Shown here one piece after another: positions 13,586 through 19,889 of a DNA stretch of 19,889 bases (position 1 is its first letter; every line of letters begins with the position of its first letter). A model generated the notes under the pieces. The model saw nothing but the letters and a program-made list of their open reading frames with translations. It was not told where the DNA came from and ran no database searches. Source of the DNA: Oscillospiraceae bacterium UBA3851. Its GTDB lineage: Bacteria; Bacillota; Clostridia; Oscillospirales; Oscillospiraceae. A program made the translations under genes and the position numbers. The stretch lies in assembly GCA_002392625.1 (NCBI GenBank), contig DGHJ01000053.1, positions 9,289 through 29,177 on the forward strand, written 5' to 3'.

Positions 13586-15055
13586 ATGTACTGCACAAGA
13601 AAGATCAACGACGATTACACGTGGGTCGGCGCCGACGGACGCCGCCTGGCCATGTTCGAGGGCGTGTTTGACGTGCCCTACGGCATCTCCTTCAACAGCT
13701 ACCTGCTGACCGATGAAAAGACCGTCCTCTTTGATACAGTGGACAGCGCCGTCCGCCGCCAGTTCCGGGAGAACCTGCTCCACGCACTGAATGGTCGGAC
13801 GCTGGACTGCGTGGTGGTGCACCACATGGAGCCGGACCACACTGCCGAGCTGGAGGACCTGCTGCTCCTGTGGCCCAACCTGGAGGTCTACTGCAGCGCC
13901 ATGGCCCGGAACATGATGCGCCAGTTCTTCGGTGATAAGTTCGACAGCCACATCCACGTCATCAAGGAGGGCGACACCCTGACCACCGGCCGCCATACCC
14001 TGCAGTTCGTGGCCGCGCCCATGGTTCACTGGCCGGAGGTCATGATGACCTACGACTGCACCGACAGGCTGCTGCTGACCGCCGACGCCTTCGGATGTTT
14101 CGACGCCCTCAATGGCCGCCTGTTCGCCGATGAGGTGAACTTCGACCGGGATTATCTGGACCCCGCCCGCCGCTACTATACCAACATCGTGGGCAAGTAC
14201 GGCCCCCAGGTCCAGGCGGTGCTGAAGAAGGCCGCCACGCTGGAGATCAGCATGCTGCTGCCCCTCCACGGCTTCGTGTGGCGGGAGGACCTGGGCTACA
14301 TCCTGGGCAAGTACGACCAGTGGAGCCGGTATGAGCCGGAGGAGCAGGGCGTGCTCATCGCCTATTCCTCCGTCTACGGCAACACCGAGAGCGCCGCCAA
14401 CGTGCTGGCCTGCCGCCTCAGCGAGCGGGGCGTCACCGTGGAGATGTATGACGTGTCCGTGACCCCGGTGAGCTACGTGCTGGCCGCGGCCTTCAAGTTC
14501 AGCCACGTGGTGCTGGCCACCACCACCTACAACATGGGCGTGTTCATCACCATGGAGAACCTGCTCCACGACATCGCCCAGCACAATCTCCAGAGCAGGA
14601 AGTATCTGCTCATTGAGAACGGCTCCTGGTCCCCTGCCGCCGCCAAGGGCATGGAGGCCATTCTGGAGCCCCTGCACTGGGAGCGCCTGGCCCCCACGCT
14701 GACCCTCAAGTCCGCCCTGCCGGAGGAGAAGCTGGCGGAGCTGGAGGCCATGGCCCAGGCTGTCATCGACGATCTGGGCGGCGGGGAAGAGGAGCAGCCG
14801 GAGGAGGCCGCCCCTGCCCGCAAGTTCGTCTGCAAGGTTTGCGGCTATGTCTACGAGGGAGAGGCGCTGCCGGAGGACTTCAAGTGCCCCCTGTGCGGCG
14901 CCGGCGCCGCCTACTTCAAGGAAGTGGAGAACAAGCCGGTGAAGAAGTTCGTCTGCAAGATCTGCGGTTTCGTCTACGAGGGCGCCGAGCTGCCCGCCGA
15001 CTTCCGCTGTCCCCTGTGCAACGCCCCGGCGACGATGTTCGAGGAAAAGGAATAA
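13586..15055 (+). CDS. Flavodiiron protein with two C-terminal rubredoxin domains
   Basis: The 489-residue protein has three parts. First is a metallo-beta-lactamase-like diiron domain (about 1-250) with all ligand positions: H80-x-E82-x-D84-H85, H148, D167 and H228. Second is a flavodoxin domain (about 255-395) with FMN loop AYSSVYGNTESA. After an acidic linker come two short rubredoxin domains, with cysteines C416/C419/C434/C437 and C457/C460/C475/C478. Flavodiiron proteins reduce O2 to water and/or NO to N2O in the cytoplasm of anaerobes, taking electrons from rubredoxin. Here the donor domains are built in and doubled. Only 14 residues separate the CxxC pairs, so these are short-spacer, rubrerythrin-like rubredoxins. 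AGGAGGA 5 nt upstream fixes the start at 13586. Monocistronic. O2 versus NO preference cannot be read from sequence. Confidence 0.93.
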   Translation: MYCTRKINDDYTWVGADGRRLAMFEGVFDVPYGISFNSYLLTDEKTVLFDTVDSAVRRQFRENLLHALNGRTLDCVVVHHMEPDHTAELEDLLLLWPNLEVYCSAMARNMMRQFFGDKFDSHIHVIKEGDTLTTGRHTLQFVAAPMVHWPEVMMTYDCTDRLLLTADAFGCFDALNGRLFADEVNFDRDYLDPARRYYTNIVGKYGPQVQAVLKKAATLEISMLLPLHGFVWREDLGYILGKYDQWSRYEPEEQGVLIAYSSVYGNTESAANVLACRLSERGVTVEMYDVSVTPVSYVLAAAFKFSHVVLATTTYNMGVFITMENLLHDIAQHNLQSRKYLLIENGSWSPAAAKGMEAILEPLHWERLAPTLTLKSALPEEKLAELEAMAQAVIDDLGGGEEEQPEEAAPARKFVCKVCGYVYEGEALPEDFKCPLCGAGAAYFKEVENKPVKKFVCKICGFVYEGAELPADFRCPLCNAPATMFEEKE

Positions 15056-15063
15056 TGATCCGT

Positions 15064-15097
15064 AAAAAGTGCCGCAGATCCGTGGATCTGCGGCACT
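15064..15097. terminator. Bidirectional terminator between flavodiiron and GNAT genes
   Basis: GTGCCGCAGATC (15069-15080) pairs perfectly with GATCTGCGGCAC (15085-15096), extended by one A-T pair. On the minus strand the stem is followed by TTTTTACGG, a good terminator for the GNAT/trmB unit. On the plus strand the downstream T-content is weaker. Confidence 0.85.
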
Positions 15098-15104
15098 ATT
15101 GCGC

Positions 15105-15626
15105 TTATTTTTCCAGATATTCCGCTTGCGTCAGCTCCAGATGGATGACGCCGTCTTTTCTCCCTACTTCCCGGAAGCCGGCGGCTTGATGGATGCGGCA
15201 GGCGGCGGCGCGGGTGATCTCGAAGTCGTTGTGCAGGCACGGCACGCCGTCGGTCAGAAAAGCCTGCTCCAGCAGCAGGCGAAGGCCCTGGCTGCCATAG
15301 CCCGATCCCCGCAGCGGGGCAGAGATCACGACGCCCATATCCCACCAGCCGTTTTCCTGGGAGCGACGGTAATCCACCTCGCCCACAAAGGCACCGTCGG
15401 AGAGGCGCCGGAGATAGGCGTAAAACCGATCCGGCCGATGGCCGATCCACCTGCCGTACCAGCTGTTCCACGCCGATTCCGGGAAGGGCACACAGCCGTC
15501 GGGCGGGAACCAGGGGGCGTTATAGGCCATGGTGGCGGGATCAGAGAGAAGTTTTTGCCGGAATCCCAGCTCATCCGGCTTGGGAACGTACAGCGCCAGC
15601 CGGTCAGCCCTGCTGCACTTCTCCAT
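15105..15626 (-). CDS. GNAT-family N-acetyltransferase (RimJ/RimL-like)
   Basis: The 173-residue single-domain protein has FVGEVDYRRS (about 80-89), then MGVVISAPLRGSGYGSQGLRLLLEQAF (about 97-123), where RGSGYG is the acetyl-CoA pyrophosphate loop. The later AAACRIHQAAGFREVGR is the usual end of the fold. The pattern resembles RimJ/RimL-type enzymes that acetylate small molecules or protein N-termini; the acceptor is unknown. The start at 15626 is preferred because GGAGGA lies 5 nt upstream; it overlaps the end of trmB by 23 nt, so the two are co-translated from the trmB promoter. It ends at the bidirectional hairpin 15064-15097. Confidence 0.85.
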   Translation of the reverse strand: MEKCSRADRLALYVPKPDELGFRQKLLSDPATMAYNAPWFPPDGCVPFPESAWNSWYGRWIGHRPDRFYAYLRRLSDGAFVGEVDYRRSQENGWWDMGVVISAPLRGSGYGSQGLRLLLEQAFLTDGVPCLHNDFEITRAAACRIHQAAGFREVGRKDGVIHLELTQAEYLEK

Positions 15627-16287
15627 GGACTTCTTCCTCCGGCTCGGTCCAGTCCACCATGGTGGCCACGCACCGGTTGATGTTTTTGCCCAGGTCATAG
15701 AACTTGGCCTCATAGTCGGTCATCACGCCAATGGGACCGTCTGCGTGGAGATCCGTGGTCACCTCGGACAGCGCAAAGCCAAACTGGGGGATCTCCTCCA
15801 GCGACCAGGCAAAAAGCTTGTCGTTATCCGTCTTGAAATGGATCTGGCCGCCTTCCTTCAGCACCTTGCGGTACTGCTTCAGGAAGTTCCCGTGGGTCAG
15901 GCGGCGCTTCTTCTGGTTGCTCTTGGGCCAGGGATCGCAGAAATTGATGTAGATGCGGTCCACCTCGCCGGGGGCAAACATGTCCGGCAGCAGTGCGGCG
16001 TCGGCGTCAATGAAGCGTACATTCTGCAGTCCTGCGTCGCGGGCGCGCTCCATGGCCATCACCATGGCGTCCGGCACTTTCTCCACAGCAATCAGCAGAA
16101 TATCCTTCTCCGCTGCAGCGGTGCCGGCGGTGAAGCGGCCCTTTCCGCAGCCAAGTTCCACCCGCAGCTCCGACGCCTGAGGCATCAGCTCCCGCCAATG
16201 GCCCTTCATGGCGAAGGGGTCGGTGATGAGCCAGTCGCCGCAGGCCTCCATCCGGGGGATGAGATTCTTCTTTTTGCGCATACGCAT
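15604..16287 (-). CDS. trmB: tRNA (guanine-N7-)-methyltransferase
   Basis: The 227-residue protein is a complete TrmB. The SAM-binding motif RVELGCGKGRF is at 42-52, acidic loop residues follow in LLIAVEK, and the family signature IYINFCDPWPKSNQKKRRLTH is at about 112-132, with NFLKQYRKVLKEGGQIHFKTDN after it. The C-terminal part contains ADGPIGVMTDYEAKFYDLGKNI, matching the usual T-x-Y-E-xx-F specificity loop. It makes m7G46 in the variable loop of tRNAs in the cytoplasm. AGGAGG is 8 nt before the ATG; a second in-frame ATG follows two codons later. It is first in a two-gene unit with an overlapping GNAT gene. The leader contains a perfect 6-bp hairpin (16307-16322). Confidence 0.95.
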   Translation of the reverse strand: MRMRKKKNLIPRMEACGDWLITDPFAMKGHWRELMPQASELRVELGCGKGRFTAGTAAAEKDILLIAVEKVPDAMVMAMERARDAGLQNVRFIDADAALLPDMFAPGEVDRIYINFCDPWPKSNQKKRRLTHGNFLKQYRKVLKEGGQIHFKTDNDKLFAWSLEEIPQFGFALSEVTTDLHADGPIGVMTDYEAKFYDLGKNINRCVATMVDWTEPEEEVHGEVQQG

Positions 16288-16306
16288 GGCATTGTCCTCC
16301 TGTCAA

Positions 16307-16322
16307 CAGCGCGAAAGCGCTG
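16307..16322 (-). other. Perfect hairpin in the trmB leader
   Basis: CAGCGC and GCGCTG pair around a 4-nt loop (TTTC on the transcribed minus strand, GAAA on the plus strand). It ends 10 nt or so before the trmB ribosome binding site, so it could tune translation or mRNA stability. Function unknown. Confidence 0.4.
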
Positions 16323-16346
16323 CATCCTTTTTCTGATTCGACAGTC

Positions 16347-16375
16347 ATTTTACCATAGTTTGGCCTGGTGTGCAA
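16347..16375 (-). promoter_or_regulatory. Sigma-A promoter for trmB
   Basis: Minus strand: TTGCAC (16370-16375), a 17-nt spacer and TAAAAT (16347-16352) preceded by extended -10 TGG. Predicted start near 16340, giving about 53 nt of leader. Confidence 0.72.
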
Positions 16376-16419
16376 ATGACATTTTTAACATGGAAACTGG
16401 GATCTGTAGGGAGAGACGA

Positions 16420-16447
16420 TATGCGCATAAAATGCACATGATGCGCA
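16420..16447. repeat. Three ATGCRCA repeats upstream of the crt promoter
   Basis: ATGCGCA (16421-16427), ATGCACA (16432-16438) and ATGCGCA (16441-16447) start 11 and 9 nt apart. The first copy sits in the perfect 10-bp palindrome TATGCGCATA (16420-16429). Spacing near one helical turn suggests a possible operator 60-90 nt upstream of the crt -35 box. The rest of 16376-16506 is A-rich with no gene seen. Confidence 0.4.
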
Positions 16448-16506
16448 AACTGGATTTGTGGAAAACAACAAAAAAGAAAAACCGTCAAAAAAGGCGGAAT
16501 CAGGCC

Positions 16507-16535
16507 TTGCTAATAATAAAATAAAGTATTATAAT
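16507..16535 (+). promoter_or_regulatory. Sigma-A promoter for the crt-hbd-bcd-etf cluster
   Basis: TTGCTA (16507-16512), a 17-nt spacer and consensus TATAAT (16530-16535). Predicted start near 16542, giving an 88-nt leader. In that leader GCATG/CATGC (16543-16560) and ATCCGC/GCGGAT (16586-16604) can form two small hairpins before AAGGAGG. Confidence 0.75.
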
Positions 16536-16629
16536 AGCAAACGCATGAGCCGGAGCATGCCAAAACGGGGATGTTTCTGCTCAAGATCCGCCGGAAAAGC
16601 GGATAATGAGGTTGTAAGGAGGAACGAAC

Positions 16630-17409
16630 ATGACGCATGTCCTGCTGGAAAAAAAGGAGCATGTGGCTATCGCCACCATCAACCGTCCCAAGGCCCTGAA
16701 CGCCCTCAACTCTGAGGTGCTGGCGGACCTGAACGAGCTGGTGGACACCGTCAATGCCGACAGCGATATTTATGCGCTGGTGCTGACCGGCAGCGGTGAA
16801 AAGGCCTTTGTGGCCGGCGCCGATATCGGCGAAATGAGCACGTTGACCAAAGCGGAGGGCGAGGCCTTCGGCAAGAAGGGCAACGACGTATTCCGTAAGA
16901 TCGAGACCATGCCGATCCCCACCATCGCCGCGGTAAACGGCTTTGCTCTGGGCGGCGGCTGCGAGCTGAGCATGGCCTGTGACATTCGCCTGTGTGCGGA
17001 TACGGCCGTCTTCGGCCAGCCTGAGACGGGCCTGGGCATCACCCCCGGCTTCGGCGGCACCCAGCGTCTGGCCCGGCTGATCGGGCCGGGCATGGCCAAG
17101 CAGCTGATCTACTCCGCCAGAAACATCAAGGCGGACGAGGCGCTGCGGGTGGGCCTGGTGAACGCGGTATATCCCGCTGAGGAGCTGATGGCCGCCGCGG
17201 AGAAGCTGGCTGCCACCATCGCCAAGAACGCACCCATCGCCGTGCGCGCCTGCAAGAAGGCCATCAACGAGGGCCTGGAGGTGGGCATGGACGAGGCCGT
17301 GGTCATTGAGGAGAAGCTGTTTGGCAGCTGCTTTGAGACCGCCGACCAGAAGGAGGGCATGGGCGCTTTCCTGGAAAAGCGCAAGCACGAGCCCTATCAG
17401 AACAAGTGA
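16630..17409 (+). CDS. crt: 3-Hydroxybutyryl-CoA dehydratase (crotonase)
   Basis: The 259-residue protein is an enoyl-CoA hydratase of the crotonase fold. The oxyanion-hole segments are AFVAGADIGEM (59-69) and NGFALGGGCELSMACDIR (103-120). Both catalytic glutamates are present: Glu112 in GGGCEL and Glu132 in GQPETGLGITPGFGGTQRL. It interconverts 3-hydroxybutyryl-CoA and crotonyl-CoA in the cytoplasmic butyrate pathway. AAGGAGG at 16616-16622 fixes the start. It is first in a plus-strand cluster with hbd, bcd and etfB, with its own promoter. The order crt-hbd-bcd-etfB differs from the crt-bcd-etfB-etfA-hbd order of Clostridium acetobutylicum. Thiolase is not in the window. Confidence 0.94.
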   Translation: MTHVLLEKKEHVAIATINRPKALNALNSEVLADLNELVDTVNADSDIYALVLTGSGEKAFVAGADIGEMSTLTKAEGEAFGKKGNDVFRKIETMPIPTIAAVNGFALGGGCELSMACDIRLCADTAVFGQPETGLGITPGFGGTQRLARLIGPGMAKQLIYSARNIKADEALRVGLVNAVYPAEELMAAAEKLAATIAKNAPIAVRACKKAINEGLEVGMDEAVVIEEKLFGSCFETADQKEGMGAFLEKRKHEPYQNK

Positions 17410-17413
17410 GTCC

Positions 17414-17456
17414 CAGACGGAACGTCTGACAAATAAACAATTATAATATTTTATTT
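17414..17456 (+). other. Structured crt-hbd intergenic segment
   Basis: A perfect 6-bp hairpin CAGACG-GAA-CGTCTG (17414-17428) lies just after the crt stop. It is followed by an AT-rich inverted repeat AAATAAA (17431-17437) / TTTATTT (17450-17456) that surrounds a TATAAT-like box (17442-17447). No matching -35 was found. It may adjust relative expression of crt and hbd by processing or partial termination. Confidence 0.4.
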
Positions 17457-17470
17457 AGGAGGAATTAACC

Positions 17471-18307
17471 ATGAAAGTTGCAATCTTCGGCGCCGGCACG
17501 ATGGGCAGCGGCATTGCCCAGGTCTTCGCGGCCAAGGGCCACACCGCCCTGATGTACGCCTCCAGCGTGGCAAGCGCTCAGCGTCACAAGGACAAGCTGG
17601 CTGCCTCTCTGAACAAGAAGGTCGCCCGCGGCAAGATGACGCAGGAAGCTGCTGACGACATCATGAGCCGCGTTCTGGTGGAGGAGTTCGAGGCTGCCGC
17701 CGACGCCGATCTGGTCATCGAGTGCGTTGCTGAGAACATGGCCGTCAAGAAGGAGCTGCTGGGCCGTCTGGACGCTCTGTGCAAGGACGAGACCGTGTTC
17801 GCTTCCAACACCTCTTCTCTGTCTATCACCGAGATGGGCCAGGGCCTGAAGCACCAGCTGGTGGGTATGCACTTCTTCAATCCCGTGCCCGCCATGAAGC
17901 TGGTGGAGGTCATTGCCGGCGGCAACACCCCCGCTGAGCTGGTGGAGTGGACCAAGAACCTGTCCATCGAGATCGGCAAGACCCCCGTTGTGGTCAACGA
18001 GGCTCCCGGCTTCGTGGTCAACAAGATCCTGATCCCCTACTGCAACGAGGGCGTGTGCGTCCTGCAGGAGGGCGTCGCCTCTGCTGAGGACATCGATATC
18101 GCCATGCAGCTGGGCTGCAACCACCCCATGGGCCCCCTGCACCTGGGCGACCTGATCGGCTGGGACATCGTGCTGAACATCATGGACGTGCTGTACAACG
18201 AGACCCACGACAGCAAGTATCGCGCCAACGTGCTGATCCGCAAGATGGTGCGCGCCGGCAAGCTGGGCATGAAGACCGGCGAGGGCTTCTTCAACTACAA
18301 CAAGTAA
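17471..18307 (+). CDS. hbd: 3-Hydroxybutyryl-CoA dehydrogenase
   Basis: The 278-residue protein is a full 3-hydroxyacyl-CoA dehydrogenase. The Rossmann motif VAIFGAGTMGSGIAQVF is at residues 3-19, ASNTSSLSI at 111-119, and GMHFFNPVPAMKLVEVI at 132-148 with the catalytic pair His134/Glu146. The C-terminal dimer domain has NEAPGFVVNKIL and NHPMGPLHLGDLIGWD. It reduces acetoacetyl-CoA to 3-hydroxybutyryl-CoA. The acidic residue that usually ends the second Rossmann strand and binds the adenosine ribose of NAD is replaced: the sequence reads LMYASSVAS, with Ala30 there. This could mean NADPH use. AGGAGG lies before the ATG. It is 61 nt after crt and 24 nt before bcd. Confidence 0.94.
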   Translation: MKVAIFGAGTMGSGIAQVFAAKGHTALMYASSVASAQRHKDKLAASLNKKVARGKMTQEAADDIMSRVLVEEFEAAADADLVIECVAENMAVKKELLGRLDALCKDETVFASNTSSLSITEMGQGLKHQLVGMHFFNPVPAMKLVEVIAGGNTPAELVEWTKNLSIEIGKTPVVVNEAPGFVVNKILIPYCNEGVCVLQEGVASAEDIDIAMQLGCNHPMGPLHLGDLIGWDIVLNIMDVLYNETHDSKYRANVLIRKMVRAGKLGMKTGEGFFNYNK

Positions 18308-18331
18308 ATTTTCGGTAAAGGAGAAAAGAGT

Positions 18332-19495
18332 ATGGATTTCCATCTGACGAAGGAACAGCTGCTCGTTCGCAAGATGTACCGCGAATTCGCAGAGAACGAA
18401 GTGAAGCCCCTGGCCTCTGAGATCGACGAGGAAGAGCGTTTCCCCATGGAGACCGTCGAGAAGATGGCCAAGCTGGGCATGATGGGCATTTACTTCCCCA
18501 AGGAGTATGGCGGCGCCGGCGGCGACGTGCTGAGCTATGCCATGTGCGTGGAGGAGTTGGCCAAGGTTTGCGGCACCACCGCCGTCATCGTGTCCGCTCA
18601 CACCTCTCTGTGTGCCGCCCCCATTTTTGAGAACGGCACCGAGGAGCAGAAGAAAAAGTATCTGCCCGACCTGTGCTCCGGCCGCAAGATCGGCGCCTTC
18701 GGCCTGACCGAGCCCGGCGCCGGCACCGACGCCCAGGGCCAGCAGACCACCGCCGTGCTGGACGAGTCCGGCGAGAACTACATCCTCAACGGCTCCAAGT
18801 GCTTTATCACCAACGGCAACGTGGCCAGCACCTTCGTGATCATCGCCGTCACCGGCAAGACCGTCGATAAGCGCGGCCGCGCCATGAAGGAGATTTCCGC
18901 TTTCATCGTGGAGAACACCGACCCCGGCTTCTCTCAGGGCAAGCACGAGAAGAAGATGGGTATCCGCGGCAGCTCTACCTGCGACCTGATCTTCGAGGAT
19001 TGCGTCATCCCCAAGGACCGTCTGCTGGGCAAGATCGGCCAGGGCTTCAAGATCGCCATGAAGACCCTGGACGGCGGCCGTATCGGCATCGCCGCGCAGG
19101 CCCTGGGCCTGGGCGAGGGCGCCGTGGAAGAGGCCATCAAGTATACCAAGGAGCGCGTCCAGTTCGGCAAGCGCATCTCCCAGTTCCAGAACACCCAGTT
19201 CCAGCTGGCTGATATGCACACCCGTATGCAGGCTGCTCAGTTCATGGTCTACTCCGCCGCTATGAAGAAGCAGAACCACGAGCCCTACTCCATGGACGCC
19301 GCCATGGCCAAGCTGTTCGCCGCCGAGTCCGCCTCCGACGTGACCCGCCGCGCCGTGCAGCTGTTCGGCGGTTACGGCTACACCCGCGAGTATCCCGTGG
19401 AGCGCATGATGCGCGACGCCAAGATCACTGAGATCTACGAGGGCACCAGCGAGGTCCAGCGCATGGTCATCGCCAGCAACCTGGGCGTGAAGTAA
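18332..19495 (+). CDS. bcd: Butyryl-CoA dehydrogenase
   Basis: The 387-residue flavoprotein is a short-chain acyl-CoA dehydrogenase. It has FGLTEPGAGTDAQGQQT (FAD/substrate loop), FITNGNVASTFVI, LDGGRIGIAAQALGLGEGA and QLFGGYGYTREYPVERMMRDAKITEIYEGTSEVQRM, with Glu367 in IYEGTSE at the catalytic base position of bacterial butyryl-CoA dehydrogenases. It reduces crotonyl-CoA to butyryl-CoA. With EtfAB, encoded next, it probably forms the electron-bifurcating Bcd-Etf complex, which oxidises NADH and reduces ferredoxin in parallel; this is known for clostridial homologues and inferred here. AAAGGAG precedes the ATG, and etfB starts 20 nt downstream, so the genes are co-transcribed. Confidence 0.94.
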   Translation: MDFHLTKEQLLVRKMYREFAENEVKPLASEIDEEERFPMETVEKMAKLGMMGIYFPKEYGGAGGDVLSYAMCVEELAKVCGTTAVIVSAHTSLCAAPIFENGTEEQKKKYLPDLCSGRKIGAFGLTEPGAGTDAQGQQTTAVLDESGENYILNGSKCFITNGNVASTFVIIAVTGKTVDKRGRAMKEISAFIVENTDPGFSQGKHEKKMGIRGSSTCDLIFEDCVIPKDRLLGKIGQGFKIAMKTLDGGRIGIAAQALGLGEGAVEEAIKYTKERVQFGKRISQFQNTQFQLADMHTRMQAAQFMVYSAAMKKQNHEPYSMDAAMAKLFAAESASDVTRRAVQLFGGYGYTREYPVERMMRDAKITEIYEGTSEVQRMVIASNLGVK

Positions 19496-19515
19496 TCAGA
19501 GGAGGTAATTGGAAA

Positions 19516-19889
19516 ATGAAGATTATTGTTACTGTGAAGCAGGTTCCCGATACCTCCGGTAAGGTGGCCGTGAACCCCGATGGTACGCTGGACCGCGCGT
19601 CCATGCAGACCATTATCAACCCCGACGACATGAACGCCGTTGAGGCCGCTCTGGCTCTGAAGGATGAGCTGGGCTGCAAGGTCGTGGCCTTCACCATGGG
19701 TCCTCCTCCTGCCGAGGGCATGCTGCGTGAGCTGATGGCTATGGGTGTGGACGAGGGCGTCCTGATCACCGCCCGTGAGTTCGGCGGCTCCGATACTTAT
19801 GCTACCAGCCAGATCATTGCTGCCGGTATCGATACCTACGGTGTGGATCCCGACGACATCATTCTGGCCGGCCGTCAGGCCATCGATGG
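19516..19889 (+). CDS. etfB: Electron transfer flavoprotein beta subunit (partial)
   Basis: The frame runs off the right edge; 124 codons are visible. MKIIVTVKQVPDTSGKVAVN, INPDDMNAVEAALALKDELG, VVAFTMGPPPAEGMLRELMAMGVDEGVLIT and DIILAGRQAIDG are typical EtfB segments. The last matches the nucleotide-binding region that accepts NAD/AMP. With EtfA it would carry electrons to and from Bcd in the bifurcating reaction. AGGAGG (19500-19505) lies 10 nt before the ATG. etfA is expected directly downstream, outside the window. Confidence 0.94.
   Translation, partial: MKIIVTVKQVPDTSGKVAVNPDGTLDRASMQTIINPDDMNAVEAALALKDELGCKVVAFTMGPPPAEGMLRELMAMGVDEGVLITAREFGGSDTYATSQIIAAGIDTYGVDPDDIILAGRQAID

Noticed and set aside
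16307..16331. Terminator on the plus strand (GAAA-loop hairpin followed by T-run)
   Set aside because: No plus-strand gene ends nearby, the T-run is separated by several bases, and the element lies in the trmB leader.
16432..16524. 30-codon basic peptide frame (MHMMRKLDLWKTTKKK...) before crt
   Set aside because: There is no ribosome binding site before any of its ATG codons, and it runs through the crt promoter -35 box. Its Lys-rich content simply reflects A-rich intergenic DNA.
17442..17447. Independent promoter for hbd at the TATAAT box
   Set aside because: No acceptable -35 lies 16-18 nt upstream; co-transcription with crt is more likely.
17465..19279. 604-codon open frame on the minus strand opposite hbd and bcd
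   Set aside because: It is antisense to two clearly identified genes, rich in Leu/His/Gly/Val as expected from reading GC-rich codons backwards, and matches no family. The same applies to the long plus-strand frame at 5756-7237 opposite the LCP gene and to the minus-strand frames at 479-1201, 1222-1992, 7199-8302 and 13553-14677.

Overview
This 19.9 kb window looks like chromosomal DNA of a GC-rich, anaerobic, probably spore-forming Firmicute of the class Clostridia. A butyrate-producing Oscillospirales member of the Intestinimonas/Flavonifractor type fits best. The reasons are: a lysine 5,6-aminomutase subunit next to an AtoDA-type CoA-transferase; a crt-hbd-bcd-etfB butyryl-CoA module; an infC-rpmI-rplT operon with a Firmicute-style leader; a flavodiiron protein with rubredoxin tails; strong AGGAGG ribosome binding sites; and sigma-A promoters with 17-nt spacers. 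The genus is an inference from gene content. No tRNA, rRNA, CRISPR array, insertion sequence or phage gene was seen.

Layout. (1) 1-1965, plus strand: the 3' end of kamE (lysine fermentation), then atoD-atoA with their own promoter and a strong terminator. (2) 1986-2957: a monocistronic PhzF-family gene ending at a bidirectional terminator. (3) 2973-7135, minus strand: LCP cell-wall ligase, then a double-GNAT protein, an S51 peptidase and an EamA transporter, closely spaced in one direction. (4) 7314-8455, plus: a sugar-nucleotidyltransferase-like gene divergent from the LCP gene. (5) 8533-11764, minus: a translationally coupled MoxR AAA+ ATPase / DUF58 / DUF4129-like membrane protein operon. 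(6) 11858-12081, minus: a 38-residue Asn/Glu/Gln-rich protein gene with a forespore-type promoter candidate. (7) 12124-13519, plus: infC-rpmI-rplT, with a leader that can fold as a transcription attenuator and an AUU start codon for infC. (8) 13525-15055, plus: flavodiiron protein with two C-terminal rubredoxin domains. (9) 15105-16375, minus: trmB and an overlapping GNAT gene. (10) 16507 to the end, plus: crt, hbd, bcd and the start of etfB.

How the genes work together. The two edges of the window are two parts of one metabolism. Crt, Hbd and Bcd-Etf turn acetoacetyl-CoA into butyryl-CoA, with Bcd-Etf probably electron-bifurcating. KamE belongs to lysine degradation, in which the AtoDA enzyme would move CoA from butyryl-CoA to a keto acid and release butyrate. 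The flavodiiron protein would protect this oxygen-sensitive metabolism. The middle of the window is mostly housekeeping (translation, tRNA modification, cell wall) plus a possible small-molecule detoxification set. The least expected items are the tandem-rubredoxin flavodiiron protein, the infC leader, and the tiny repetitive protein with a sporulation-type promoter.
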